NCBI GenBank assembly: GCA_014529385.2
Contig: CM043955.1
Location: forward strand, 139,861,108 to 139,925,107
DNA length: 64,000 nt
Direction: 5' to 3'
Origin: Adiantum capillus-veneris
Taxonomy: Eukaryota; Streptophyta; Polypodiopsida; Polypodiales; Pteridaceae
Shown: positions 1 through 11,600 of the stretch, one piece after another
Position numbering within the stretch: the stretch's first letter is position 1
How the letters are laid out: every line of letters begins with the position of its first letter
Program-made: the position numbers and the translations under genes
The notes under the pieces: generated by a model
What the model was told of the DNA's origin: nothing
Databases searched by the model: none
Seen by the model: only the letters and a program-made list of their open reading frames with translations

Positions 1-53
1 TCACCAACACATCACCAACCAATCTGTGTGGTCAGAAGCAAAAATTGGTAAAG

Positions 54-79
54 TAGACATCCTACGCGTAGGATGTCTA
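54..79. repeat. 26-bp perfect palindrome
   Basis: Arms AGACATCCTACG / CGTAGGATGTCT with one further matching base on each side. It is self-complementary with no loop and centred on an ACGCGT hexamer. A second copy lies at 340-363. Confidence 0.9.
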
Positions 80-339
80 TTTGACTTTTTTGGCCTGCAG
101 AGGATGTTTGTTCATTCCAGATCCAACCTCCTCATCACCAAGAGCTCATATATCAATTTTGCAGCCATTCTAATCATTTTTGACCCCCAACACCTTCAAG
201 ATACACTTTTGAAGCCCAAAAACACCCCACATGCCCTTACAAGCATCAATCCTTGTCCAAATCCAAATCCAAGAGCATAGCCATCTTCCATAGGCCAAGG
301 ACTACCCACATAACGAATTTCATGTCATTTTGATGAAAA

Positions 340-363
340 AGACATCCTACGCGTAGGATGTCT
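340..363. repeat. 24-bp perfect palindrome, second copy
   Basis: Same 12-bp arms as the palindrome at 54-79. The flanking bases differ, so the palindrome itself is the conserved unit. A half-site (AGACATCCTACG) recurs at 5668-5679 inside the element's LTR. Confidence 0.9.
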
Positions 364-1385
364 CTAGCATAATTTAGGTCTTCTGTGCAAAGAGTGACAT
401 CATGGGAGCTAATACCATGGTGCAATGAGTTCATATACCAATTTTCAACCCATTTGGACATTAATTGCTACATATGATGGACTTTCTACCCAATTTGTGA
501 CCTAAAGCCTGAATCAACCCAAAAATCCACTTTTTGATATCCAAATCCAAATCCATGCACATAGCCATGCTCCATGAGCCATGCACTACCAGCATGCCAA
601 GTATGAACCAATTCTAAATGGAAAATTTTGGCCATATTTGCACTGTGAGCACATGCACAGCTTCATAAGTTCCTTTTAAGCTTTATTTTCAATTTTCAAG
701 TCATTTGGATAGTTAAAACTCAATTTTGTAGCTAATATGGAAAAAACGCTAACTTCGGACTACTGAGTGCAACAAGATCTATGGCAGCCGCGAAGTCACC
801 GGCAAAGAAGAAAAGAATGACCATCAAGGATTACCTGGAAGAAGTAGAACCCTTCGTCATTCCAGAAGGAACACTAAAGCCCACCAGCACATGGATATAA
901 GAAGATTTGTTAGAGTCCAACGACCTAAAGATCTACCAAGGAGTGTTCAAAGACACTGAAGGCAATGTCATTGAGCTACCAATGCTGCTACGAGAACTCA
1001 ATGAGTTCGTAAGAAGCAAGATGGCCGGGTACTTGGAGAGATTGATCTCCACAACTACTTTGAAGCAATACCGGCAGGGGTGGACGTAAAGAGAGTCTGG
1101 GAGTTTGTGACAACCATCAAAGAAGATGGAGTGTCCAAAGTAACAGATCTACAAGGCAGGCCAAAAATAGAAATAATCATCACTAAGCAGGTTGTAGCAG
1201 ATGCACTAGACCTCTCCAATAAGGGGGATAGTGTAACTAAAAGAAGGGATGAGGTCAAGGTGTACAATGAAAAGAAAGGAAACTACACCTTCGAAGATAT
1301 TGTTAGGAAATAAGACGTAGCTAAATAGATAATTGAGCAGATTACTTAATGGAGAGAGATAGATTTCACACACAAGAGATTATAG

Positions 1386-1388
<3 letters not shown>

Positions 1389-1422
<34 letters not shown>
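1389..1422. repeat. (AG)n microsatellite
   Basis: About 17 uninterrupted AG units inside the U5 side of the solo LTR. Confidence 0.95.
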
Positions 1423-1426
<4 letters not shown>

Positions 1427-1778
1427 CACGATATACGTGGTTCACCCAATGTGGGCTACGTCCACGGGAAAGCAGCCACTCAATGGCTTTAGCACTTCAA
1501 AAGAAGAAGTAGTTTACAAAGGGGTTAAACCCTTGATAGAGCTCCCGCCTTGCTTCACTCTCACCACCTCACACTCACCTTGTTGCATCAACTTCACACT
1601 ATGAAATGTGTGTAGAAATGGCCTCCTTTTATAGTTCTCAAGGGCTGCCCTCTCTTATGAGAGACAGCCATGTGTAGCCGCCCTTGTGCGAATAAGTCCA
1701 AATCGGACCCTCCAATCCGCCCATGTGTGGCCGCCCTTCAGAAGACAAGTCCGCTTTTGAATTCGGCCACCGACCACC

Positions 1779-1908
1779 GGCCATTGACTTCCGACCACCG
1801 GCCAACCGACCGGTTGTTTTCCGACCACTTTCCGGCCATCGGCCATTGACTTCCGACCACCGGCCACCGACCAACTGATCGGTTGTTTTCCGACCACTTT
1901 TCGGCCGT
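1779..1908. repeat. Tandem repeat, two copies of about 62-69 bp
   Basis: Two copies each begin GGCCATTGACTTCCGACCAC (1779 and 1841) and continue to a shared GGTTGTTTTCCGACCACTTT. The repeat sits on the U3 side of the minus-strand solo LTR and is rich in CCGGCC/CCGACC motifs, possibly enhancer-like repeats. Confidence 0.8.
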
Positions 1909-4900
1909 CGTCCGGCCGTAATATTCCGGCGAAAAAAAAAGTATCGGGGGCCTTTGCCCCCGAGGCTTCTAAAGTTTTCCCTGATTCTTGTCCGTGAAAA
2001 TTTTGGTTTCCGGTGAGTGATTTTCCTTCACACACGATGGCTTCTCCTCATAATGGGGGCCTTACAAATGTGCGCTTTTACCACATAAAATTACAAGGGT
2101 AAATCAGGCTCCATACTTAACAGATATTGCCAACCCAAGAGTGGAAATCATGAGTCAGTTATACAACTAATACTTCCACATGTGTACAAAGAGGCCACAG
2201 AAGTACAGAATGCCGCCAGGTGCAATTGCCACGACATTCACTTGGGCAATGACGAAAGGCACCCCAAAGATAATCAATTATGCAGCGTATATACATGACA
2301 ACCTAGTAAAGATGACTAACAAGAAGCCAACATACATTGTGCCAGGAGAATTAATCACTAAGGTGATTTATGGGGCACTGCATGCAAAAGGAAGATGGCA
2401 TGATCCCCCGTCCCAGAATGACTGGCTGAGGCTAAAAGAAGACAAAGAGGACGAGCTACAAAGGGCACCAAGGGTTGCTACAAGACTGAAAAGATGGCTA
2501 GAGCCTGTTTTAGAAGAGCAGCCAAAGCAAAAGAAAGGAAAGAAGGAATTTGCCCAAGTACTTGCAAAAGAAACAAGGTCACAAAAAGCGGCAAGGTTAG
2601 AGAGGCTGATGGAGAGCTTCAGAGAAGAGAGAGCCCTTAAAGGCGATTTAAGTGAACTCTGGAAGCCTTCTCTAGAGTCAATGTCGGGATCATCCTGAAG
2701 AGTGCAAAGGGACAGATTCGAGGATTATATCAAGAATTTTGAGATTGTTGATGGTGCATCAGAGAATATACCGCATGTCCCTTTCACAGAGGAGGAAGTA
2801 GAGCAAATACGGCAAAAACTGCTAGATGAGCAAGAGAGCCAAGAAAGAGAAAGAAAAACTAAAGCTGACACAGATTTAAAGGGCAAGCCTACATACCGAC
2901 CAGCCCTAAACCCATCCCACAGCCCTCACCACCTCCTAGTAGCCCTCCACAAGAAGAGAAAGAGGCTGAAGACAAGCCAGAAGAATGGGAGGAGGCCAAG
3001 CAGGAGCAGAGCCAGGAGCCGAAGCCAAAGGAAGAGGCTAAGCCTCGAAGTGAGCAAAAAGAGTTAGAAGATTATTATCACACATTTTTGGACCTGCTAG
3101 CTGCAGGATACACGAAGGAAGAAGCCACCAGAGTTGCATTCGACTTGGCGAGCACAGAGCCTAAAGAACAAATGCAAGGCATCATACTAGTGGAATTGAA
3201 AGAAATTGCCACAGATACAGTGGATCTGTACCCACCCTCCAACGACTGGGACGTGGTGATGACGAAGCTAACTGGGTTGAGAGCGCAATCCATGGCTTCA
3301 AAAAGCGAGATGACAGCTCTCAAGGCCAAGGAAATGAAGATTAAGATGGATGTAGACACTCTACAAGGACAAAGCCAAAGGCAGAAAGAGAGGGGAGTTG
3401 AGCTACAGGCCAGCTACAGGCCAGCCTAGCAAGGGCACTGCAAAGATGCTAGGCAGTGGAGGAAGAAAATCAAGCAGCAGAAAAAATAATGCAAGGAGTT
3501 GAAGAAGAATGTCAGCAGATCAGCAAATCATTGCTAGATGCCAAGAGGGACAGAGATAACTTGACCCTACAGCTGGCGGAAGAGTCTAAAGAAGTTGAAG
3601 CCATGAGAAACGCCAAGGAAAAGGCGGAGATAGATCAAGAAGCCAGCTTGGATGAGGTCCTTGAGCTTAAGGACCAACTCAAAGTAAAAGATCAGACCAT
3701 CCAGAGGCTGCGAGCATCACCTTCCAGAGTCAAAGCTACTAGCTTGACTCACATCAATACGGAGAGTCAACTCTATGAAGAACAGATGTAAGAACTTCAG
3801 AAGGAGCTGACTCTAGAGAAAAAGCAAAGATTGATGATGCAGAAGGATCTATCGTCATGCAAACAAGAATGGAAGAAGAGCAAAAAGCCCTGCAAGAGGA
3901 AGTAGAAAGTATGAAAAGAAAGCTCGAGGAGACGGAGAGAATAAACGCCGAATTAAATGACCTCCTTGTGAATATGGGCGAAGAAGCGGAAACGGAAAAG
4001 CAAAAACTCTTGAGGCAGATAGAGGAGTTGAAATGACAGCAAGCAGGAGAGCAAGAGGGCACAGGACCGGCAACCAGTGAGGGCATTGATTTAGAAAATG
4101 TGGCAGATCCAGTGGACACGCCTATGCAAGAGGAAATCCTAGAAGGATCCTCTCAAGAGCCACAAGATCTAACACTCGAAGAGGAAGAAAAGTTGCGTAA
4201 AGCAATAGAGGTGGAGCTCAGAGAGACATCAAAGGAAGCCTTGGAGTGGGAGCAGAGGGTTTTCAAGTCTATGACCATTCAGAAGATCGACGCTAGCAAC
4301 CTCGGGCGCGAGTGGCTTCAACCCTCTCTCCCATATCCATTGCTGAAATATGAGGCAGCCACCATCAACAAGCGGATAAGAGAAGAGTCGACCGTACCAC
4401 TTTACAATGCAGATACCTCACAACCAGAAGGGGTCAGGCTAATTGTTGATTCTCAGCCAAAGTGGAGGAAGGCCTGGCTCACAAAGTACCCACAATACCT
4501 AATCCACTTGGTAGAGGCACCGAAAAATATTAGAGACAACCTCAGCTTTTTTCCTCTACCAAGGATCAGGACGTGGAAAGCGCAGGAAATCTTGCAAAGG
4601 AGCCAACCCACTTGGCTAAATTACCCTAAGCTGTCGGGCTTGAAGGCAGGTGAGAGAATAAGTATCCAATACATGGTGAAAACCCTAACGGACGCCATCA
4701 AATTGTTCACTGGCTCACCTAACCTTACATGCATCATGATGAAGAAAATCTGCAAAACCCTCTTAGCAGTATTTGAGACTTTCAAGCCAGGCCAGGTGAC
4801 CGACAACATCTTTTTCTTCCAGGATACTTACAGATGCGCTTATGATCGGTCTGGTCAGCCTTCCAAGGAGGTGATACATGCGTTGTATCAAAGGATAATG

Positions 4901-5086
4901 TTTCTACCATCCTATTACCTCCAGGCTTTTGAAGAAGTGTTCTACACAGGCTTCTTCACAATAAACACTGACATTTTCGGCCCCACAATGATAAATCTAC
5001 ATGCAAGATACGAATCACTGATCAAGATGCGAGAAACGATACGATGAAGAAGCAGATCAGCGGCCATGTCGGGGACGACATGAGCA

Positions 5087-5099
5087 AGGAGGGGGGGAG
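5087..5099 (+). promoter_or_regulatory. Polypurine tract of element A
   Basis: AAGGAGGGGGGGAG lies immediately before the TGTTAGAAG that opens the 3' LTR. This is the expected plus-strand primer position of an LTR retroelement. Confidence 0.7.
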
Positions 5100-6057
5100 T
5101 GTTAGAAGCTGGACACACCCCACGGCAACTAACTACTCGGAAGATTATTATTTTTGTAATTATTCATTCATTGAGGAAAACCTGATTTTTCACCTTGTAA
5201 ATATTGGGACTTACAGAAGTTTTCAGATTGTATCCCAGTTTTGATAGTTAGATTGAGTAGATGGTTGATTTTGGAATTTTAGGGTTTGAGAATTGTAAGG
5301 TATATATACCACTTTTTGACCTTAATGAAAAACCTTTTGTCATTTTTAAAAAGAAGTTTTGAAGTCTGAGTAAGCGTACTGTGTACGAGAGAGAGTGCGA
5401 GCTTCATCTTGACGCTACGTGTGCACCGGTGGTCGGAATCGAGTGCGGAGAAGTGCAGCGGGTTGCCCCCGACGAGAGCTACGCGTCGATACCTACCTTG
5501 CGCGCGTACGGTCCGGTTTTGCGAGCTCCTTCTAGGAGCTTCATTTGGTGTTTGGGTGAGCATACGTTGTCCGATTTTGCATTGCAACATATCCACGCGT
5601 TCACATTGAGTAGAGCTACACATTAGGCACTTTAGATTTTGGAAATGAAGACCTGCAGATTTCTGCCAGACATCCTACGTGATTTTGCACCGGGTGTTTT
5701 GTGTTGGGGTTTTGGTTCATAGACCTTAGGGAGAGCGACCTATTGGTGTTAGTAGGGTCTCCTTCAAGTTCTATGGTGTTTCGAGATTGTTTGATGAGTG
5801 TTCGGCTCTAGAAAGCGTTGTAGGAAGTTTCCTCTTACGCACTCTTGAAGGCTGTGACTTAGACAATTGGTAGAGACCTCTCTAGGAATTAGTTAGGAGT
5901 CGGTCGAGTGTAGGTTGACACCTTATGCTTGCTTCCACGCGCCTGCGGGTCGAGCTTCGTCCTTAGCTGACATTATATGTTAGGTGAGTTCTCGCTATGC
6001 TGACGTCCGTCGTGGCGTATCCGTCAAACAAATGTTGAGCGAGGTCACACTATTACA
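5100..6057 (+). mobile_element. 3' LTR of element A (about 958 bp)
   Basis: Starts TGTTAGAAGCTGG just after the polypurine tract and most plausibly ends at ...CACTATTACA. A strong TATA box (TATATATACC) lies at 5301-5310. The partner LTR is outside the window, so the right edge is inferred from the TG...CA rule and the start of transposase-like sequence soon after. It includes a half-palindrome at 5668-5679 matching those in the leader. Confidence 0.55.
5301..5310 (+). promoter_or_regulatory. TATA box in the LTR of element A
   Basis: TATATATACC about 200 bp into the LTR, in the expected U3 position. Confidence 0.55.
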
Positions 6058-6129
6058 AAAATAAAGAAAGGCTTGCTGCATGTTCTTAAGCAACTTGTCA
6101 GAACTTTACAATGGCTTGATAATGAGTAT

Positions 6130-7960
6130 TTTAGTTCATAGGTGTGTTATTTCCAACCATACAATCCATCAACATAGAGCGTGCGGATGAATTATTCAGG
6201 ATGAGTGAATGCTTGGCGTGGCCATGCATTTTTCACTTCACAACACATGGCCCATGGATAGCATCTTCAAGACAAATGTGTTTGGTCTCCCTTTGTATGC
6301 TAGTGTCTTACCAAACCAACACGGCATGGGTATACCCATTTGGCTTATGTTGTGCACAATTGACACTCGATCAGACAACCAAAGTATGGCACTTCAGATA
6401 ACTCTACAAACAATTTTTTTGAGGATGGGCATGAGCAGCCTACGACCATTGTAACATACAAGTCATAATTGGAGCTTGACACATTTGAAAAGGTAATCAA
6501 GGTTGATCATGCTTGCTGGGAGTATAATAATGATGGCATAAGCATGCAAGTCTATTTTCATATTATAATATGATGGTTCCATGCAAAGAAAGCATGGGTG
6601 GAGAATCTTCTTCCAAAGGTACATGTTTATGCATGCATGTGAATGTTATGCATACATCCGTTTTGTTGATGATAACATACCCTTGTTATACTTGGGTGAT
6701 CATAGGTCCCAAGCATCTCCAATATCAATTATACTCCTCAATGAACAATGATGCATTGTGCCTTTGAAACAGACTTTGAGCATCATTATCAGGAGCCCTT
6801 AAGTAACTTCTCTTCCTTTACAAGCGTGCAAAGGTATGTAACAAATGGATGTTGTGGTCGCGAGTGCTTGTGGCATCAGTAGTGGCCTTAGTTAGGATGC
6901 TTATTTAGCTATGAGAATTTTGACACTACTAATTTAGTTTAAAGGTTGTGACTAGACATAAAATACACCTTACGTAATGCCCAAATCAACAAATCTATTG
7001 TGGAGCTTCTCCATGCTATTGGGTGACTCCATGACTAGCACCTGAATGGGAGGAACTTTGATTGAGTTTTTAAGACAAAAGTAAGAAATAGGTAAGCATC
7101 TAGTGTTCCTTCAAATTCATCAATGGTATAAGATTTTTTATTTAATAGAGTTTGAATTATGTGTATGTAGTTGACTCAAGGCGCTTTAGCAAGAGAGGCT
7201 CATCAAGCAACATACTGAAAGACTTCAGGAGGGAGAGAAAATACTACGCTCATATGAGGATGGCCATTATAACTGGGTCATCATGAATGAGTTGACATTG
7301 TTGTTCAAGATGCAAAGTAGAAGTGATGTTGGCCATTGGTATTATGCGAGCCTCCAAAGAAATTATTGTGACTGCCAATATTTGTCAAGTGAATGTAAAC
7401 ACGTATGGTTTGCGACTCATATTGCAGAAGAACTTTGTGCATTTGGTCTTGATTATTCCCATTTTGGATAAGAGCTCTAATGTTGATTGTGATTGAAATC
7501 ATGAATTCCAAGGGGGCTGAGTTTGAGGACTTAGCACTCCCTCTGGAAACCATCATGACATCCCCCATGAAGTTGTCCAAATGCAAAGTGAAGCCCGTGC
7601 ATCTATTCAAGAGGTGAGACGGTTTCTTTTGAACATAGAGGGCCAATTAGAGGAGTGGAATTCAATTCAAATTGAGGATTACTTACATTGACTTACCACC
7701 TGCAAGGGCATTCTTTCAAGAGCACTCCCTCCCAAAGAGATTGATTTGCCACTCAAAGGAAGCATTAGAAAAATACAAGCCCATGTGACAAAAACATGTT
7801 TTGTTCATGGAAAGAGGCATGAGCCACCTCCAACAGTTCAACTAGAGGAGGAGCTAGCTTCCAATCAACCAAGTAAGCCATCACACCTCACTGGATCATT
7901 AAGGTGGAAGCATCGAGCGAGGAAGAACTTGCATATGGCTAGAGAAAACCCATGAGTGTG
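6130..7960 (+). pseudogene. Degenerate Mutator-like (MULE) transposase with SWIM zinc finger
   Basis: At 6209-6454 the translation reads TNVFGLPLYASVLPNQHGMG, IPIWLMLCTIDTRSD and ITLQTIFLRMG, which resembles the central catalytic segment of MULE/FAR1-type transposases. Downstream, after frameshifts and stops, 7283-7471 ends in YCDCQYLSSECKHVWFATH, a CxC...CxH SWIM finger typical of the C-terminus of the same family. A Lys/Pro-rich tail may run to 7957. The acidic catalytic residues cannot be placed confidently because the frame is broken. No terminal inverted repeats were recognised. Confidence 0.6.
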
Positions 7961-8330
7961 GTGTCCGCACTACTACACAAAAACAATTGTGGTTGACAAC
8001 TCAAAAATAGTTCATGCACAGATTGCACACAATTCACACATAGATTGAATTTGGGTTTTTGAAAAAAAAATTACAATTTCAAACCTAGTTCACACTAAGT
8101 TCGCACAAAGTTCACATAATGCTTACAAGACACTAATGTTTCTATGACTAAGGCTAGTGGAGGGAAGGCTCTTTGAAAAATTTTGCAAACCCTCATGCAT
8201 AATTCACACCCAGTTTACAGGGCCTCACATGTAGAGAGTGAGTTTTAGCCCTTGCAAACACAAGGTCTCCTCCTCTCCTCTCTTCTCCATTGCTACACAC
8301 ACTCACACACGCTCTCGCTTGTGCACTTCA
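7960..8330 (+). other. Possible LTR 3' part preceding a primer-binding site
   Basis: No ORF. The segment ends CTTCA just before an initiator-Met type primer-binding site, so it may be the R/U5 part of an LTR. No second copy was found in the window. Confidence 0.3.
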
Positions 8331-8332
8331 AC

Positions 8333-8344
8333 TGGTATCAGAGC
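8333..8344 (+). promoter_or_regulatory. Primer-binding site (initiator Met tRNA type)
   Basis: TGGTATCAGAGC, complementary to the 3' end of plant initiator Met-tRNA. It marks a plus-strand LTR retroelement whose coding part is not recognisable downstream. Confidence 0.6.
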
Positions 8345-9544
8345 TTAGGGATTGGGAGCACCATTGGAGCTCAGCAGGGGAGCAGGTAGAGAAGCAGCAA
8401 AAACTGCAACACGTTTTTGCAGATCTGTTTTGGCCTACCAAAACGTCTTCATTCAAGCCAATGCTCTACCTTCTATCCAGTTTTTTGTCCTCTTCAACTT
8501 TGCAAGAGAAAGTTTTCTCAAAATCTTTACCAATTTTGAGATACGTCACTTAGACTGCCTGTACGTCTAGGTACATAGCTGCACATTTTTGCAGAGCTGT
8601 TTCGACCTGTAAAAACAGCACATTCTAGGTTCATTCAAGATTGCCCAACCGTTTTTGCGTGGTCTACAACTTTGCAGAAGGAAGTTTCTGCAAATTCTGA
8701 ACGGTCTGGGAGATATGTGATGACCGGCTGCAGGGTATTCCAAAAGTTGAAGATTATGTATGCCTATTGTGGTGAGCTACATTCGAAGAGCTAGGATTGG
8801 GCTTTGTCATTCTCTTGTTTTGCGCATTGATGTTTTGCTCTCGGTGAAGAGAGTGTGGGTTGATAATTTGAACACATTTATGCGCATACCTTGAGAACAC
8901 TTTGTGGATGTATGCATTCTTGTGGACTCTCAGGATTCGAGAGTGGATTCATACAAGTTGTGTACATTGACTTGTGTGATTAAGCAGATTTCAAGATTGT
9001 GGTGCACGGATTTGCAGAGAGTTTTACAAGCATTTTTTGCATAATTGTGAGCTGAATTTTCAGTTGATTTGGATGCTCTTTGATACACATTTGGTACATG
9101 CTTGATGCTCGTTTACATTGCCATGTGGATGCACATGATGTGCCCTTTTCGGCGGATGGTATTCTTCGCCTTGCAGTGGCATATGTGGGCTAATTTTCAG
9201 TTGTTTTGAGCATCAATTTGTGCCATATTTTGGTTGTTTTGTATCCAAGTTTATGCTAGAATATGCCTTGCTTGTAGAGTGCGGTTGATGCACTTTGTGT
9301 TTCGGACTACAAGATTGTTTTCCAAGTTTACGGAGTTGAGACTTTGGGGCAACTCATGTATGCTTGAGTGCGGATTTTGCGCATGATTTGCTCATGGTTT
9401 TGAGCATGTTTATGGCATGTATGGTTATTATGGTTAAATAGCCAAATACTGTCGAAACTCTGTCGGATTTTTCTTGCGAGTTTATTTGTTTATGCACATG
9501 GTTTGCAATCGTGTCTTGATTGCATTTGGCACCTGTTGGAATTA
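8345..9544 (+). other. Non-coding retroelement-leader-like sequence
   Basis: No credible ORF. It contains T- and G-rich text with repeated phrases such as TTTTTGCAGA(T/G)CTGTTT at about 8414 and 8594, resembling a long untranslated leader. No gag or pol similarity was seen. Confidence 0.3.
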
Positions 9545-9787
9545 GGGTTGAAGAGAAACATACACAGCTTGGAGAAGACGAAGGAAGCTCAAGGCACACA
9601 ATAGAGAGTATGTTACTTAGTGTGCAGTGGAAAGATAGATAGCCCTAGCGTGATGGGCGTATATACAATGCACACGGGAAAAAACCTCCTAAAGAGGGGA
9701 AAAATGCCCCAGTGGTCCTAGGGTGTTCACACACATCATTACCAGAGGGTTGCAGAGAAACACACACAGCTTGGAGAAGACGAAGGA
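9545..9787. repeat. 41-bp direct repeats about 202 bp apart
   Basis: GGGTTGAAGAGAAACATACA at 9545 and GGGTTGCAGAGAAACACACA at 9747, both followed by CAGCTTGGAGAAGACGAAGGA. The 160 bp between them contains no ORF. This may be a small insertion flanked by duplicated sequence or a local duplication. Confidence 0.7.
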
Positions 9788-9799
9788 ATGTGTAAACAT

Positions 9800-10970
9800 A
9801 TATTGCCTTTATGATTGTGCTCGGTTGCATGATTTGACTTTGAACTACAAGAGCTTTAGTGAGAATGTGAGACAGCAGGATTCTTGAGAAAATCTGAGAC
9901 CTTGTGAATCTCTAAAGACTCTTTGAACTGCTCTTTAGCACTTGAAGCCCCTATTTTAGGCTTGTAAGAGCCTTGCCTTGTTAAAGCTCGTTAAAAGCTT
10001 TCAAATGCTTTGTAAACTTTGATGCCTTATTGCTCTTTAGTACCACTACAAAATGTGACACACCCCCTATGGAGGGCTTAAGAGCTTGGATAAGTTAAAA
10101 CCCTTTGTTTGGGTCATGCAATAGCACGGCAAGGTGGCCCTTATAGGGGGATGGTAAATCTGGTAGTGTGTGTTGGGGTTCCTAGTCTAGTAGGTGTGGG
10201 TAAAGGCTTGGGCAAGCGTGAGGGTAGTGGCTGCTGGCAAAAAGCAATGGAAGGCTGGAACGGGCATCAACCAGTCCGGAGATGGTGGTAATCCACTGGT
10301 CGAAGCAGAACAGTGAGAGCAGGCTGGAGAGATGTGTTAGCAAACTCGAAAGTCTGCCTTAATTAGAACTTGGCACACTATTTGGCATGTGCCACTAGGC
10401 AGGCATGAAAATTGTGGGCTCTCCTTCCTTATTAAGGCTCACACACTAAGCTCTCTGAAGTCTGCAGAAAAACAGAGAAATGAGCTTATAGACTTGAGGC
10501 TTTATCCAACGGGAAATTTGATCATTGACGGGCCAAATCGAGCTTGGTATGGTTCTATCAAAAGCTTAGAATGAGGCCAACATACACACATAAGCCAATT
10601 CCATCAATTGTGAGTAGATCAAAAGTAATGATAGCTTCAAAATCAATGGGTTTGGGATAAGAAGATGATCAAGATGTTCCAAACTAGTGTGTAGTCACCA
10701 AAATTCCTTCACCAGGGTGTATAGCTTTGAATGCCAATGCAATGCTAGATGAAGAGAAACTCTAAATGCAAATGCTATAACCTACACACACAACACACAC
10801 ACACACACTAATTGCTAATTAATGAATCCTACTACTTTTTAATTAAGCCCGCCTAATCCATGAAGGGTAGTGGCCTCTTGGGTCTACCAAGGACATGCCC
10901 ACACATGGATAGGTTAGAGATTAATTATTGAGATGTGCGATTAGGGAGATTGATTAGAGAATGCTAATCC
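9800..10970. other. Unassigned region
   Basis: Mostly AT-rich sequence with only short random ORFs. It includes an imperfect (CA)n run near 10785-10807. The part from about 10560 could be the internal region of a minus-strand element whose primer site lies at 10977-10992, but no protein similarity was seen. Confidence 0.3.
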
Positions 10971-11054
10971 TACCATACTCTCAGATACCACTTGTTGGGC
11001 TACGGTGGATTGACAAGACTAGCATTGATCTTGGTAACATTGATAATTACATTA

Positions 11055-11060
<6 letters not shown>

Positions 11061-11101
<41 letters not shown>
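11061..11101. repeat. (GA)n microsatellite
   Basis: About 20 GA units. It abuts and seems to replace the first bases of the LTR at 11103. Confidence 0.95.
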
Positions 11102-11102
<1 letters not shown>

Positions 11103-11104
<2 letters not shown>

Positions 11105-11255
11105 TCAAGCCAAGGGCAAACCCAGGGGAGTCATGGACTCAGACCAAGGGCCGACTGCTAAGTGCAGACAGGGGGGTTCTAAAATGGATGGCCAAGGGCG
11201 TATATAACGGGAGGTAGGGCGGAGAACCCTCTACGGTAGTTCTCTAGGTTTCACA
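11103..11255 (+). mobile_element. 5' LTR of a short-LTR (TRIM-like) element
   Basis: Nearly the same sequence as 15478-15629, sharing GCCAAGGGCAAA, CTGCTAAGTGC, TCTAAAATGGATGGCCAAGG, TATATAACGGGAGGTAGG and the end GGTTTCACA. It is followed after one base by a primer-binding site. A TATA box (TATATAAC) is present. The left end is replaced by the (GA)n tract. Confidence 0.7.
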
Positions 11256-11256
11256 T

Positions 11257-11268
11257 TGGTATCAGAGC
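11257..11268 (+). promoter_or_regulatory. Primer-binding site (initiator Met tRNA type)
   Basis: TGGTATCAGAGC directly follows the LTR end TTTCACA. Confidence 0.75.
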
Positions 11269-11346
11269 TAAAGGAAGGAAAAGCTATGGAGGAAGGGGCG
11301 TTGCATGTCTCGCTGGGAGGAAGGGGCATTGCATGCCTCGTTGCAT

Positions 11347-11449
<103 letters not shown>

Positions 11450-11600
11450 GTGGGCATGGCCCCTTGTTTGTATACACAGTGACGATCGGGCACATATCCC
11501 ACGGAATGCAACCCCTGGCTGGAGGACAAGGCTCTGTCAAGCTCCATGATTTTGAGCGAGACCGACTCCGAAAAGGAGCACCGTTCCGTGCTAAGGAAAA

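Larger units (their letters stand above)
1..780 (+). other. Non-coding leader of LTR element A, with palindromes
   Basis: AT-rich DNA without a credible ORF, directly upstream of the element's ORF start at 781. It does not resemble the 3' LTR at 5100-6057, so the 5' LTR and primer-binding site probably lie outside the window. It carries two near-identical perfect palindromes. Confidence 0.4.
1301..2066 (-). mobile_element. Solo LTR inserted in the ORF of element A
   Basis: Read on the minus strand it starts TGTAAGGCCCCC and ends TTTCCTAACA. A TATA box (ACTATAAAAGG) lies near 1626-1636, and a downstream U5-like segment contains the CACATTGGGTGAACCACG motif common in plant LTRs. No internal region or second LTR is present, so it is a solo LTR. 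It interrupts the ORF of element A between FEDI and the segment resuming near 2087. No convincing target duplication is visible. It contains a (AG)n run at 1389-1422 and a tandem repeat at 1779-1908. Confidence 0.6.
781..5047 (+). pseudogene. Broken coiled-coil ORF of non-autonomous LTR element A
   Basis: Starting at ATG 781 (MAAAKSPAKKKRMTIKDYL), a protein can be followed in pieces to the stop at 5045-5047. It is broken by an in-frame TAA at 898-900, a frameshift near 1080, an inserted LTR (1301-2066), stops at 2168 and 2696, and shifts near 2885, 3430 and 3790. Segments: an N-terminal globular part (781-1300), a Trp-containing part (2096-2700), a Pro/Glu-rich linker (about 2880-3060), long acidic/basic heptad-rich coiled coil (3090-4070), and an intact 315-residue C-terminal domain (4100-5047, FFPLPRIRTWKAQEIL). 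No CCHC knuckle, protease, RT or integrase is present. It lies between a leader and a polypurine tract plus LTR, so it is element cargo or a divergent gag-like protein. The family is not recognised. Confidence 0.6.

Noticed and set aside
10109-10574. Two short plus-strand frames
   Set aside because: About 60 codons each, no known motif, in a region with comparable random frames on both strands.
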